A stretch of 64,000 nt of DNA from Gracilaria domingensis (GCA_022539475.1 VCMS01000144.1:151302-215301); one strand, 5' to 3'; counted from the stretch's first letter, positions 1 through 10,825 are shown. The notes: generated by a model not told the origin, from the sequence alone. Made by a program: numbers and translations.

Positions 1-1233
1 AAATTAGTTACTGCGACCGCTTAGCGAAATTGGAAACCTTCGCCTGGCGAGGTATGCCCGTTGCACGGCAGCAAGCCATGTGCTGGACACGACCGATTTT
101 TCGGGCTGAGTTTCGCTATCTTCCGCACCATCGCTGTCTAACTTCCTTCAGAACGTCATCCCCCATGAGAGGCGGTCTCGATCCCAACTTGGGTATTTCG
201 CTCTGTATCAGAACGTTGAAATCCGCCACATCCCGGCGGCGCCCCTCAAGGTCGGTATGTTCCTCTACCAGAGTGGTGGAGCTACCTAGAGGCGTCCCGG
301 GGGTGCTAAATCGAGTTGCCCCCTGTCTTCACCTATCTAGGGTCTTATCTGCTCACAGATCTCCGTACCGGGCTGTGGTCCGTCGTCGTCACCCAGTGCG
401 CGCTCCGCACGGAGGCGTTCATCCTCGTCGAAGCATATGACCAGTATCGAGTGTGGTTCGTTCCCCCCTGCGTGCGTGCAGCCATTCGAAGTTTGCACTT
501 GGAAGTCCCCCTCGGGGGTCGCGCCAACAACCAAGAGATGCTAAGCCTTCTCGATTACATCGATAGTGTCGACTGGACTCAGGTGCTTCTGTCTCAGAGT
601 GATCGTGGTGATTCCCCGAACTCGGGTATTTACGGCTCAGGTTTGGAAAGAAATACCGCTCTCGCGGGCGATTTCGTCTTCCTCGACCCGTGGGATTATC
701 GGGAGGTCTCCGCAAACGAGGCCGGTGAGCTCCGTTCTGCTCCCCGGCGCGTGCCGGCCGATCACCCGACCGGGTTCGTGAACTCTGACGAGTACTACCG
801 AGAGTACCTCGGGAATGACCCAATGGTGGATAATGAACCCGAGGAAACGGGAGACCATGACATCGAGATTATCGAAGAGATCGACGCGACCCCTGTGGGG
901 GAGAGCGCCGGCTCTGCTCCGGTTTTCGGTTCCGCCTCTGCGGCTGACTTCATCGCTCCCGCTCCTGCGGTTCTTCCAGTACCCATCTCAGCTCCTATTC
1001 CGACTCAGCCGGCTCCTGCGGCTCATCCCCCGCCTGCGCGTGTCAACAAAGGTGCGATTATCGCTCGTTTCCTCCGCGGCACGGGCTCAGGCGCAAATGC
1101 AGCCTCTGGCGACGTCACTGCTATGGCGGACGCCTTAGCTCAACGCCTCGGCGGTATGCCTCCTTCGAATGAGAGCGATGGTGCCGGCGAGTCAAGCTCT
1201 TCCCATTCGTGGGTAATTACCTGTTCACAGTAG
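1..1233 (+). pseudogene. Opposite-strand accessory ORF of Ty3 element E1 (C-terminal part)
   Basis: This is the 3' part of an ORF that runs opposite to E1 pol and converges on it. The longest open stretch is 316-1233 (305 codons); upstream, 30-310 carries related sequence in other frames (for example RPIFRAEFRYL near 97-120), so at least one frameshift is present and the 5' end lies outside the window. It aligns by eye with the accessory ORF of E2 at 27386-29200: shared blocks include EAYDQYRVWFVPP, IDSVDW, GDFVFLDPW and PADHPTGF. The C-terminal third is rich in Pro, Ala and Ser and is probably disordered. I recognise no known domain. Repeated association with Ty3 3' ends argues that it belongs to the retroelement and is not a host gene. 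Confidence 0.6.
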
Positions 1234-1569
1234 TATAGCCTTGAGGTAAAAGATCCTTCCTTTCCTACACGTCTTCAACGGTGTTTTCCTTCCTTACTGG
1301 CACAGCCGGCTAACTGCGATGCGCTGCGATGCGAAGAAAGCACTCTTCCGAGGGGAAAAACCATGCTCGTGGTGTGGCCATGATGGTGTTACCAGCGATC
1401 TGGATGAAAAACTCTCAGGCATGAGCCTTCGTTCCGAAATTCGGTGTTCTCACAGCGCGAGCCGGTTGAACCGTCAATGCGGCGGAAATCCCACCAAGGT
1501 GGTATGGGCTCAATTCCCGCCTCACGACGTGTGTTATCAACATGGTATCCATCCGTTTCCACGGCAACC
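1234..1569. other. Spacer between convergent accessory ORF and pol of E1
   Basis: About 340 bases separate the stop of the accessory ORF from the stop of E1 pol. E2 has a spacer of similar size (26997-27385). I see no gene in it. Confidence 0.5.
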
Positions 1570-2841
1570 TTATCCCACTTGAGCGTTGTCCAGTGTCGCT
1601 GGTGTGGCCGTTCCCGCGTTGCTGTGGTACTCTACGACCTTCGAGCGCGGTAGGTGCTCGATGGGTTCGTCGGTATCCCACGATGGGCCATAGCCGTACC
1701 AACGGACGTGGTATCGTAAAATGCCATCCTGGTCCCAGGCGTGCCCGATAATTCGGTCGACGATGTACTCTTGAACGTACACCTGCGGGCCTTGCCGTAT
1801 TATGGTTACTTCATCGGTCGACAAACCTTGCGGGGGAACTGTTCCCGTGACGGAGGTAACAGCACGCGCCTGGCTTTGTGTCGCCAGTTCCCTCCGAGGA
1901 AGAGCGTTCCGAAAGGCGCTGCGTACCGCCAGTTGGTGTGGGTCCTTCCGCTTCGGCGGTGTTGGCGGAGCTGCATGCTCACCGTTTGCGGCGGAAGGTT
2001 CCATCTCAGGTGGCTTTACAACCGTGCATGCACGTGATTGTAGCGACGGTTGGCTGTCAAGCTCCCTCGGGAGAACCGCCTCCCTGTTACAGGTGTCCTC
2101 CAACGGCTGCGCCGTTGGCCCTTGAGCTTCCTTGCTCGAATTTCGTTTCTGAACGGTTACTTCCGGGGTTATCTGCACCACAGGCGGCTTCCGATCTCGC
2201 GATCTCGGCGTGCTACACTTGCGCCGATATTTTCTTTCCAGTATGTGGTGCTGTACCGTCCATGACGTGAACGCTTCCCGGAATTTCTGGCATTCCCACG
2301 TCTGTTCTGCCGGTTTCCACCGAGTCGCTCGGGACTTCTCTTCACTCATCTCGTGCCTGCTCCGCAGGATTTCACAGGCTTCCTGGCTGTTCCGCGTCGC
2401 GTTGCACCGTGGATCGCGATGTCGCTGGGCTTTCTCTAGTGGGGCTTCGTTCCGACGACATCGGGTTGGTGCCGGCGACATCCTTCGACTTCGCTTCGCC
2501 GAGCGCGGCTGGTAGGCCACGAGGTTCTGTTGACTTGACCGAATCCGCTTCTGCGTGAGTGCTCTTACCATGCGACGGTGTGGAATTCCGGGCAACGGGG
2601 CTGTGTGTGCGGCGAGCGAGTGCGCGTTGCGGACGCGATGCCCGCTGGCGTACCGGAGCATCTGGAGAGCTCCGTACGGTCCGTGCTGCTCGGTTGTCCT
2701 CACGTCGCGACGTCGGCAAAGAACTCTCAGCAGGGCTGATAACCTCCTCCCCCTCCTTAGATGGAGCAGCGTGAGGAGTACTTGAATGTCCCGCATCGCG
2801 GGTAGGTGAACCCAGCGATGGGACAGAAATCGGGGTGCCAT
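1570..2841 (-). pseudogene. E1 pol C-terminal part with chromodomain
   Basis: The last roughly 75 residues form a chromodomain (YIVDRIIGHAWDQDG, then YHVRWYGYGPSWDT, then EPIEHL), followed by the terminal LDNAQVG. The same end is found in E2 (LDKAQVG) and the 34-36 kb element (LDKSQVG). In the Ty3 chromovirus family the chromodomain at the integrase C-terminus guides integration, usually to heterochromatin. The preceding part is a basic, low-complexity linker with no recognisable fold. It lies downstream of the integrase fragment at 2854-4413 in another frame, so the polyprotein is broken here. Confidence 0.75.
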
Positions 2842-2853
2842 GTTGCTGATCTT

Positions 2854-3273
2854 TTACCGAGTCAGCGGAGCCGACTCTATTGAGAGGTCTGTAAGGCCTC
2901 GATGGGGGTTGGGCAGGGCAGAGGGTCGTGTTACCACATTTGTTTCCGGTGTTACCGGCATTATTGACTCCGTAGATACCGGCTCTGTACTAGACGGGGG
3001 AACCTCAGACGAGGGTGGAGGGACCAATACCACGCGGTCGCGGGAAATCCGCTCATGCGCGTCAGCGATCTCGACCACCACAGTTTCCTGTGCGACCAAG
3101 ATTACCTTACAAGGTCCATCCGCCGCAGGCGAGAGCTTATGACGTTTGCCCTTCTCATGGTTGTAGTGTTCCTTCCGTACGAAGACATGGTTGCTCACGG
3201 TGAGTGGTTCAGGGGTTCTTCGTCGCAAGCGAGCATCAAAATCTGGCTTGTAAGCGGCTTGGGCTTTCGCCAT
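2854..3273 (-). pseudogene. E1 integrase C-terminal region
   Basis: The start (AYKPDFDARLR) matches the end of E2 integrase (AYKRNFDSRLR near 25200). It continues through HKLSPAADGPCKVI and ISRDRVVLVPPP, the SH3-like tail that precedes the chromodomain linker in E2 (HKLSPIADGPYHVI). It is displaced in frame from the integrase core at 3316-4413. Confidence 0.7.
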
Positions 3274-3315
3274 TGATTTTCGGGCGGCCGGTACTAACTT
3301 CGATAGCGAAGCCTT

Positions 3316-4413
3316 CTATTGTTGGCGATAATCACCCACAGATGGGAAACTGCCCAAGGTAGCTTGTGATTCTAACGCCAATGGCGGGGGTGTCCTTGAC
3401 AAAACCAGTTCGAATGGGAAAACACCAGTAGTCCTGTGTACCTGCGTGTTGTACCCAAAGGTTAACGCGTCGGTGTATAAGTCCCATGTTTTTGGGTGCT
3501 CAGCAACGTAAGAACGGAGAGAGGCCAGCATCGTACGATTGTACCATTCAACTTGCCCATTATATTGGAGATGGTAAGTGGTGGTGAAGAGGTTCTTCAC
3601 GTCCATGATGCGGCATACATCCTGGAAGAACTGGGATGCGAATTGCTTTCCGTTATCAAATAACAACTCCACAGGAGAATAATACACGAAGATCCAGTGC
3701 GTGGCGAACGCCTGCGCGACTGTGAACGCAGTGATCCTCTTTAGAGGTACTGTCCGAACCAGTTTCGAGAGCTGATCATTGATAACGAGAAGGAACTTAT
3801 TGCCTCTCCGAGTGGTAAGAAATGGTCCGAGAATATCGATTGCCGCAAAATCAAGCGGCACCCTTGCAGGGAAAAGTTTTACTTTCTTCCAATTCTTTCG
3901 GAGTTTCACATGATTTCTCGCACAATAGACACAGAAGCGTACCGTAGCGTAACAATTCACCGCTATGGCGGGCCAGTAGAAGTCTCTACTCAAGGTGAGG
4001 TACCACTTTCCTTCACCTGCGTGGTCACCTAGCTTTGCGTAATGCGAAAGGTGTAGGATCCTCGTCTGCAACGAATGTGGTACCACAACTTGTGGGTGTG
4101 ACTCGACTGTCCTTACGAGATAGCCGATGTCGTTGACCTCGAATGGGGGGGTGGCTCCACCGTTAAGTCGGGCACGGATCGTGATGCAGAACGGGTCTCC
4201 ATGTTCTTTTCCGATCATTTCTTCCCGTGATACCGGTAGAAAATTCCCCGGTAGGGGCTTTACAGCCTCGGCTTTGCCTGCAACAAGCAGTTCATCAAAC
4301 TCAGCGTCCATATCGTCCCAGTCATCTGGCCAGTGGTCAAGCCACCACTCCGGGAGTTCCGGTTCATCATAGTCGACGACGAAGAAAGGAATATCATCGT
4401 CCTCAACGACCAA
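3316..4413 (-). pseudogene. E1 integrase core
   Basis: This 365-codon open stretch begins with an acidic linker and an HHCC-like zinc-binding region (HLSHYAKLGDH, then FCVYCARNHVKL). It then has the DDE core: FAAIDILGP gives the first Asp, LLFDNGKQFAS the second, and the Glu position falls in the block after YHLQYNGQVEWYNR, where the E2 copy reads NEQVERFNR. It integrates the cDNA copy into chromosomal DNA. The ORF is long and open, but the flanking pol segments are frameshifted, so no full polyprotein can be made. Confidence 0.85.
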
Positions 4414-4439
4414 AGCTTCCCCATTCGTGAGTGAGCGCG

Positions 4440-4839
4440 ACAGCGCCTCCGCCTGGGTGTTCAGGGTCCTTTTTTTGTATACGACGTCAAAGTCTTATTC
4501 CGCTAGGCGGAGCCTCCACCGCATAAGGCGGCCTGATGGATCAGAGATATTCATCAACCACCTCAACGAGGAATGATCCGTGTACACGGTGGAGTGCACA
4601 CCTAGCAGATATGGATGGACCCATACGACTGCAAGGCACTCTTTCTCTTAAACGAAGTAGTTCCGTTTATGAACATTAAGAGAACGTGACCAGTACCCTA
4701 TGGGTTTCCGTTCTCCCTCGGGAGTGGTTTGGAACAGCGAGCAGCCTACTTGGTAGTCGCTCGAGTCCGTGTCCACGGAGAACGGCAATCCCGGTCTTGA
4801 TAACGATAGGATCGGTGCTGATATAACAGCCTCTTTCAA
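4440..4839 (-). pseudogene. E1 RNase H region
   Basis: The segment 4648-4839 reads LPFSVDTDSSDYQVGCSLF and then GYWSRSLNVHKRNYFV, the start of the Ty3 RNase H domain. A stop interrupts at about 4645, and the remainder ([20 protein letters not shown]) follows to about 4440. It corresponds to 23700-24090 in E2. RNase H degrades the RNA strand of the RNA/DNA hybrid during replication. This copy is interrupted. Confidence 0.75.
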
Positions 4840-4877
4840 GGAGTTGAACGCTTCCGCTTATGCGGGCGTGAAGAGGT

Positions 4878-5696
4878 TCAGTTTCGGTGACTGAAATTTT
4901 CGCAAGAGAGCGTTAAGGGGAGCCGCAATGTCCAAGAAGTTCGGTACAAACCATCTGTAGACGTTGAGCAACCTAGGAAGGAGCGTAATTCCGTTTGAGT
5001 TCGCGGTTCCATCGCCTTGGCGAGTGACTTGACGCGAGCTTCCTCGATCGTCAGCCGTCCTGGACCGATAATGTGTCCAAGACACTTGACGGTGTCGGTG
5101 AAGAATTCACACCTCCTCAACTTGAGGGTTATTCCTGTATCACGCAGAGTAGTCATCACGTCCCTGTCATGGGTGAGATGATCGTTCGGATTACAGGAAA
5201 ACACGATGATATCGTCAAGGTAGACGAGACAGCTCCGCCACTTGAAGCGGCTCAACTAGATGTCGATGGCACGCTGGAACGTAGCGGGCGCGTTGGTTGG
5301 GCCGAAAGGCATCCGCTCGAAGCGGTAGGAGCCCGATTGCCACACGAACGCAGTCTTATCGCGGTCTTCCTCCCTCACGGGGACTTTCCATTATCCCCAA
5401 TTGGCATCCAATGCCGTGAACACGGTAGCGTCACCGAGCGAATCGATACACTCGTCCATACGAGGGATTGGGTAAGCGTCTCTTACCATCACGGCATTGA
5501 GCCGGCGATAGTCGACACAGAACCTCCAGGTTCCGTCGGCTTGGAGAGCCAGTACCACTGGGGATGCCCACGGCGATTGCGCGTGTTCGATGACACCTGC
5601 GCGTAGCATACTGTCCACTTGGAACTGTTCTTCCTCCCGAGCCTTCGGTCCTGCCCTGTAAGGAGATCGTGAAACCGGACGCGTGTTCGGTAACAA
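4878..5696 (-). pseudogene. E1 reverse transcriptase, frameshifted
   Basis: The N-terminal half (5391-5696) contains YRAGPKAREEEQFQVD, WRFCVDYRRLNAV and FTALDANWG. The second half (4878-5255) contains the active-site motif YLDDIIVFS and the block LKLRRCEFFTDTVKCLGHI. The two halves sit in different frames, and further stops follow near 4990. Order and spacing match E2 (22800-23560). Confidence 0.85.
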
Positions 5697-5870
5697 ATCG
5701 ATACGGTGTTCCGTTGCATTTATCTCTCCAAGAGAGCCATCTCACATTGGGGTAAACTCCCTTAACTTGTCTCTCAGACTTTCACGGTGCGACTCCGGTA
5801 CATGACCGAGATCAAGTTCCTCGAGCGCCTTCAAGGGTTCAACCTTGTTGCAGCTCGTGGGCTTACGCTC

Positions 5871-6740
5871 TTATGTCCCTGACACAGGGTGTAGTTCCGA
5901 GTCAGTCGGTTTCTTCTCCGTTGTGACGGTAGTGGTACCCGCAGAAACAGCAGTAGCTGCAGCTCCCTCTCCCTCCTTAGATGGGGCGACGTCCTCTTCG
6001 GAGGTAACTAGTCCGAGGACATCGGAAGCCGTCATCTTTGTCGGAAGCGTCGCGAGTGGGTGCGGTGTCACAGACCCTATGACTTGGTTCTTCACCAAAT
6101 ACTGGGGGATGCTGCCAAGATTGACAACGAGTATCCGAAAGGGAGTATTCGGTGTGATTTGCACAACACCATTCCCGACAGCGAGTTGGCGCTTCTCGTA
6201 CAACGAGGTAAGTGTTTGAATAACCCGAAGACTGTGTCGACGGGAATTAACTGACACCATAACTTGGGACTCAGGTAGGATGCGAATCGACAAAGCAACG
6301 CGGAGCTTGGTGGACTCGCGCGACGCCGGTGCCGGGGCTTGCGAAGCAGGGAGTAGAACCTGCTTCCGCGATGACCGCTTCAGCGGACGACGGACGATCG
6401 GTACCGATGAACCATCGTCGAGTTCTACACGCCTAAGGCGGGGCCTGATTGCATCGAAAAACCTGTCGCAGTAATTGCAACCCAAAATGACTGGGGCAGC
6501 CAATGACCGACAAACGATGAAGTCGACCCTCACCACGGAAGTTCCTAAACGCCGGACAAAGTCGATTGTTCCCACCGTTGTTACCGGGTTTTTATTGGCG
6601 TCAGCGACATCGGGAAGCAAGCTGCGCCGGATAAGTTCCCGCAATTGCAGTGTGAGATGTGGAGCAACGGCTTTCCGCTATCGGATGCATCACGCCGCTC
6701 ATAATGAGATGGTACCGATGGCCGGTGACGGGGCGACGTT
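5871..6740 (-). pseudogene. E1 aspartic protease and protease-RT spacer
   Basis: ORF 5871-6644 matches the region after the protease active site in E2: DVADANKNPVTTVG, SLAAPVILGCNYCDRF and VPIVRRPLKRS. The catalytic motif itself is found just upstream in another frame as SDSGKPLLHIS (about 6665-6695), equivalent to LDTGAEPNLIHS in E2. A frameshift therefore separates the active site from the rest. Homology ends at about 6740. Confidence 0.7.
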
Positions 6741-7099
6741 ATGAAAACTCCCTTTAATTTTGGGCAAGTTTTGGAGGGTTTTAATGGAGCCTTGATAGTT
6801 GAATCCTCAGGTAGGAAGTGTATAGTAAGTGGAATAGTTGGCCACGTGTGGAGGTTGGCCTGCAGATAGTTGTGCCACGCCAGCTGGAAATCCCCTCCCC
6901 CCCCCCGCCCCTGACAGTGGGTTTTCCACGTGTAGAACCCTCGGGAGGTGTGCACCGTAGACATAGTAGTAGTATATATGCTCGGGTGATCTCACCCTTG
7001 AGCCTCCAAGTAAATGGACAACTGAGTCGACATTCAAGTCGAATCCTGTTCAGGTTTGGGCTATAGTAGCCTGCTGCCTACGTAGTTCTACGACTCCAT
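6741..7099 (+). mobile_element. Left part of an older LTR that received E2
   Basis: This stretch continues at 30262 after the E2 insertion. The composite shares LTR-like words with E2 LTRs (for example the region around CGACTCCATCTGGAGAGTAA against ACAACTCCATCCGGAGGGT inside the E2 LTR). It ends at 30873 with GGTTTTGCTCTACA, the 3' end signature of this LTR superfamily. Its left end is truncated against E1 near 6740. A C-run and a TATATATG stretch occur at about 6895-6910 and 6973. Confidence 0.5.
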
Positions 7100-8082
7100 T
7101 GTAGAGCAAAACGTGCTCGCCCGATACACGGGGATTGTTTTCGTAAACCCCTGGTAAGGATGATTCCGGGTACTCGGAAGGTATGAGTATTGGCCCACGG
7201 ATGGGATACTTTTTGGCAGTATTGAGGTATGGCACCCTGAGGGGTCGGCCATGACGTGGGGCGGATGAGTATTGGTAGCGTCTACGCCTGTGTGGGAATG
7301 GGTGTGTTCACACATGTCTTGTTATGATTGTCGGATATTTTACTGGCCGCTGCCGCGGGTTGCACACCTTCTACGTGTGTGGACCTGCACAAGCGTGCAC
7401 TTTATTTATTTAATTTGGTTTAACTAAGTAATCGGTTACGATATAAGGAGGTGACTTCGCGGCCACCTCCGCCCCTCAGTAAAAGGTAACCGAGTTCGGC
7501 TCTGAACTAGTTCGCCATCGCGAAGTGTACAACTCCATCCGGAGGGTCACCGCGTACGGTACGAGTTAGTTTCATCCCTCGGGACCACTCAGGCAATACT
7601 GACCATTGTGGCCTTGCCTTCGGGCTGATTTATTCCGTGTCTTCGGACTGTTCTTGTTTCGTATTTGTGCAGTTGTACTGCTTTCACCACAATTGGTAGC
7701 GTTTCGGTCTCTGTATAGATTTGTGCCGCGTGGGCTTAATACACATCGTCGTCTCCCGGCGCCGGGTCTGTTGCCGCTTGTCGCACGTCCTTCCGCGGGA
7801 TTCCTCTCTCTTCCTCCTTTGGTTTCCCTTCCTTTTCCCCCTTTTACCTAGGGCTTACACCGCTCTACGGTACCTCCCTCCTCAACCATTCCGTCGCTTT
7901 TCGCCGGATTCCTGGATCAGGCCCGTTCGCCCATCAACCTCCGTAGGTATATCCCGCACCACGGGCGGTCTTACACCCGCACTATCCGTCTTCGGAGGGC
8001 TCACCACTGAGTTCACCTCGTCTAGGGGGCAAGGACTCGAACGCCTTGTGAGACGATCCCATCGCTGGGGTTTTGCCCTACA
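7100..8082 (+). repeat. E2 5' LTR
   Basis: It starts TGTAGAGCAAAACG and ends GGGGTTTTGCCCTACA, so it has short inverted ends (TGTAGAGCAAAAC against GTTTTGCTCTACA in the 3' LTR). It matches 29281-30261 throughout, with scattered substitutions. The PBS follows directly. Confidence 0.95.
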
Positions 8083-8084
8083 AG

Positions 8085-8104
8085 TGGTCTCCCGACTTAG
8101 AACG
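8085..8104 (+). other. E2 primer-binding site
   Basis: TGGTCTCCCGACTTAGAACG begins two bases after the LTR with the TGG expected to pair with a tRNA CCA end. The same site follows the LTR of E3 (minus strand, 46229-46248). The priming tRNA was not identified. Confidence 0.6.
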
Positions 8105-8299
8105 GGCTGGATTCTTTCTTTCGTTCTCGTTCTTGTCGAGGAGTCTCACGATTAGTGATAAGTTGGTTTTTGGGAAGCTACTGTGGAACAGTGGACTCTC
8201 TAGAGTGTTTTATTTGTTGTTCGTTACTTACTCTTTGGAGTATCGAGACCTCTCGTTGTTAATTTGATCTCACCGCTGTTCGGTACACCGTGGCCCGGT

Positions 8300-8501
8300 A
8301 TGGCGCCACCTGCGCTGAACCCTCGAAACGGTGTAGCCAGAGATGCTGGTGTGCCTCCGCCTAGGCCTCCGCGTTCTCGCGCCTCCGTACCTGCAAGGTC
8401 GCCTGACAATGAACAGGTCCCGGAACCCCGGAGAGCTTCGTCAGTCACGTCGGGTCCGATGGCCGCTTCTACGGCAGGAGCTCCGCCCGTTACGGGTACT
8501 C
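8300..8501 (+). pseudogene. E2 gag, 5' part, interrupted by G1
   Basis: The ATG at 8300 opens a Pro/Arg/Ala-rich N-terminus (MAPPALNPRNGVARDAG) that matches E3 gag at 46033 downwards. The gene breaks at 8501 and resumes in the same frame at 19609, the other side of the 11.1-kb insertion. This defines the insertion point to within a few bases. An upstream TTG in the same frame (8264) could extend the ORF, but the ATG is the better start. Confidence 0.85.
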
Positions 8502-8516
8502 CGTCTGTGTTCTGCA
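8502..8516 (+). repeat. G1 left terminal inverted repeat
   Basis: CGTCTGTGTTCTGCA pairs with the reverse complement of 19592-19606. The same sequence starts the second copy at 54081. Confidence 0.65.
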
Positions 8517-8938
8517 AAGTGGAATATAGTCTGTTGCTTTGGAAACTAAGCTAGTTTTGGGTCTATTTGGGGCGCGCGAGGGGGTAGCAGGGGCTGGCAC
8601 TCAAAAAATCAAGAAATTTTGGAATATTAAATTCCATCTCGCGCAGTTTAGTTCTTGGGTCCCCTAGTTTTTGTAGAGGTTCTACTTCGCCGCATGGTCC
8701 CATTCACTCTTTTCCGCGACCCTCTCTCAAAACTGCACTCGTGCTAGTTTGCGTTTCCATTTTCTCCCATGTTGCAATGCCAATCGCAACTCATCCCACC
8801 TCAATCATCCCATCACTTCTTCCCAGTCCACACCACCCCCGCTATTTACCCATTTCTCGCCCCTCACGCGTTCATTTTGTAGAAGTCAGGTGCACAACTC
8901 TCCCCCTTCTCGTATACCCGCCTCGCCCCAAAACGGCT
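8517..8938. other. G1 left subterminal region
   Basis: No gene seen. The stretch includes GCTAGTTTTGGG near 8550, also present inverted near the right end, and GGGGCGCGCGAGGGG. It is nearly identical to the start of G2. Confidence 0.5.
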
Positions 8939-9868
8939 TCAAATCCCTCCCATCCTTCTCTCCTCCTGTCCCCTCAGAATCCCCTTCGCAGTCCTCGCTA
9001 CCTCTGCCGCACTCCTAAACCCAGTCACCACCGGAGCTCCCACTCCCTCCCGCGGCACCTCCTCCACCACCTTCTTCATCTCCTTACGCCTCTTCTTCAG
9101 ACGGCTCTTCCCATCCCCAACCCCACCACCCTTTGTCTTCGGTGTCACAGGAGACCCCTTCTGCACCGCCACCCTTCCCACACTTCCCTTCTCCGTCTTT
9201 CCCTCCACACCTCCTTTCACCGTCTCCTCTTCCACCAATCTTTGCCTCTTGCACAGCTCCTTCACCTCCTTCTCCAGCACGTCCAACCTCTCGTTCAAAA
9301 CCCTATTCTCCTCCCGCAACTCTCCAACCTCCCTTCCCGCACACTCCACTATCCCATACACATGATTTCTCATCTCCACTCCCAATACCGACAACGAATT
9401 CCGCAGGCTCGAAATCGCCTCAACCGAAACATCACTACCACCCCCACTCAGCACCACACCGCCCATTTCCGTTATAATCTGCACAATTCCATCGTCCAGT
9501 CGCTCCTTCATCACCAACCCCAACATCCCCACCCTCGCCTTCATCTCCCCCACAAACCGCATCTCCCTGTCACCCTCTCCGCCCCCACTCTCTATCTGGT
9601 CTCCAACCTCTAACTGACTCAGATGCACCGCACCCCTTCTCTCCATTGCGACCCCCTCCACCTCCAATTCTACCCCCTTCTCCACCTCATCACCATCCCC
9701 TCTCCTCGCCTCACACTTCTTTCCTTCATCGGCCACTTCCTTCTTCTGCGACATCCGACCAGCCGCCGTAATCACGTCCTCTTCCCGCTTTGGTGACGGC
9801 GTCTGCGGTACCTCCTCCCCCTCCAACAGCGCCAACAGCTCCTCATCCTTCACGTATCCGTTCGACAT
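8939..9868 (-). CDS. Coiled-coil protein of unknown function (G1 copy)
   Basis: A 309-residue ORF starting MSNGYVKDEELLALLEGEE; an in-frame GTG/TTG extension upstream exists, but this ATG is conserved in the G2 copy. The protein is charged and Glu/Lys-rich. A heptad-like stretch at roughly residues 150-235 (GREVGELREENRVLNERLDV, then LEKEVKELCKRQ) predicts a coiled coil, followed by a basic patch (SRLKKRRKEMKK). No catalytic motif or membrane segment is visible. The copy at 54550-55479 has the same length and differs by scattered substitutions with no stop, unlike neighbouring genes, which are broken in G1. The high-GC antisense strand gives long spurious ORFs. Confidence 0.65.
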   Translation of the reverse strand: MSNGYVKDEELLALLEGEEVPQTPSPKREEDVITAAGRMSQKKEVADEGKKCEARRGDGDEVEKGVELEVEGVAMERRGAVHLSQLEVGDQIESGGGEGDREMRFVGEMKARVGMLGLVMKERLDDGIVQIITEMGGVVLSGGGSDVSVEAISSLRNSLSVLGVEMRNHVYGIVECAGREVGELREENRVLNERLDVLEKEVKELCKRQRLVEEETVKGGVEGKTEKGSVGRVAVQKGSPVTPKTKGGGVGDGKSRLKKRRKEMKKVVEEVPREGVGAPVVTGFRSAAEVARTAKGILRGQEERRMGGI

Positions 9869-10501
9869 CTTCAGAAGAAGAAGTAGTAGTTGGATCGAAG
9901 TTTCCGCTGCGATACAGTGCAATCGAGCTAAACTGTGCTGTCCACCCCCACTGTCCAACCACACGGGCTATATCCAGCACCATGATTGTCCCTGTTTCCC
10001 TCATCCTATTTCCCGCCAAAACATCTACTGTACACCTCCGCATCTTCCAATATTTAAGCGCCATCTCTCTGTCCCCTCTTCACATAGTCCCCACCCACCT
10101 CGCCTCGACCGGCGATATTTTTCTCTTCCACCATAACCTCACTCGATGGTTATAGCAAAACAGGAAGATATTGCCAGTGGAGGCAAGCTAGGGACTAGTG
10201 ATTGTACTTAGAGTTGCTCACCCTCTGTCTCGACCGGGGGCATGTTCTTCTTCCGTCACATCCTTTGTGGGTTGTGACAAAAATCGAATATGTCACCACT
10301 CGACACCGGATGGGTAACTATGATAGCACGTAGAGTAGTTCATCCTCCCTCTCAGCGTCCACTGGGGATATATTGATGTTCTCTCACATCCTTTCCCGGT
10401 TGTGCCACTAGAAAAAAACATCTCCAATAGAGACGGTGAATAGAGTCGTGATAACACGTAAAGGTAACAATGTAATAAACAATAAATTTATGCTACTATC
10501 T
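9869..10501. other. Intergenic region of G1
   Basis: No gene seen. It is nearly collinear with 55480-56119 in G2. Short motifs such as TCACATCCT and CTCGACNGGGG recur several times, without a clear unit. Confidence 0.4.
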
Positions 10502-10825
10502 CTAACCAACCTTTCGAAAACCAGCTATGACATGAGCTGGGTTACTCGAGCCAAAGATGGCAGATCCTGCAACTAAAATGTTTGCACCGGCCTTCACTAC
10601 TCCTTTCACAGTACTCAGTCCAATACCCCCATCCACCTGTATCCCTATTCTTGGGTACAACTCCCTTGCATGTCGCACCTTGTCAAGAACACCCTCCATA
10701 AACGCCTGTCCTCCAAACCCTGGCTCCACCGTCATCAACAATAACATGTCTACAACTCCTTCGTTCATAAGTGCTTCTACGACCTTTATAGACGTATTCG
10801 GGCGCAATCCAACTCCATCCTTTTA
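10502..10825 (-). pseudogene. RPE: Ribulose-phosphate 3-epimerase, N-terminally deleted
   Basis: The C-terminal half of an RPE barrel is present: NTSIKVVEAL, LLMTVEPGFGGQAF, QVDGGIGLSTV and ANILVAGSAIFG. Compared with the intact copy at 56120-56827 it has lost a 13-bp piece (56435-56447 in G2) and then everything from 56460 to 56901, including the start, the first catalytic Asp region and the TATA-like promoter. The larger junction has the 3-bp microhomology ATT. It cannot make an active enzyme. Confidence 0.9.

Larger units (their letters stand above)
1234..6740 (-). mobile_element. Ty3/Gypsy chromodomain retrotransposon E1, truncated pseudo-element
   Basis: A minus-strand pol in the order protease, reverse transcriptase, RNase H, integrase, chromodomain is recognisable but broken by frameshifts and stops. 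Homology to E2 and E3 stops near 6740, inside the protease region, where the sequence changes to an LTR-like fragment. Gag and the 5' LTR are therefore missing. The 3' LTR would lie left of the window. The accessory ORF at 1-1233 belongs to the same element. The domain order and C-terminal chromodomain place it with chromovirus-like Ty3 elements. Confidence 0.85.

Noticed and set aside
316-1233. Independent host gene
   Set aside because: Homologues sit in the same position and orientation in two other Ty3-type elements, so it is part of the retroelement.
2840-3142. Plus-strand ORFs across E1 and E3 (for example 5073-5606, 5845-6219)
   Set aside because: They are antisense to recognisable pol domains.
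8498-8505. 4-bp TCCG target duplication for G1
   Set aside because: Possible from the bases alone, but it would offset the two terminal repeats by two bases. The 2-bp TC reading aligns them and restores the gag frame equally well. Not settled.
8741-9613. Long Ser/Pro/His-rich ORF opposite the coiled-coil gene (also 54190-55110)
   Set aside because: It is the antisense shadow of a GC-rich, Glu/Lys-rich gene with few stops on the other strand. Low complexity and no start context; the minus-strand ORF explains both copies better.
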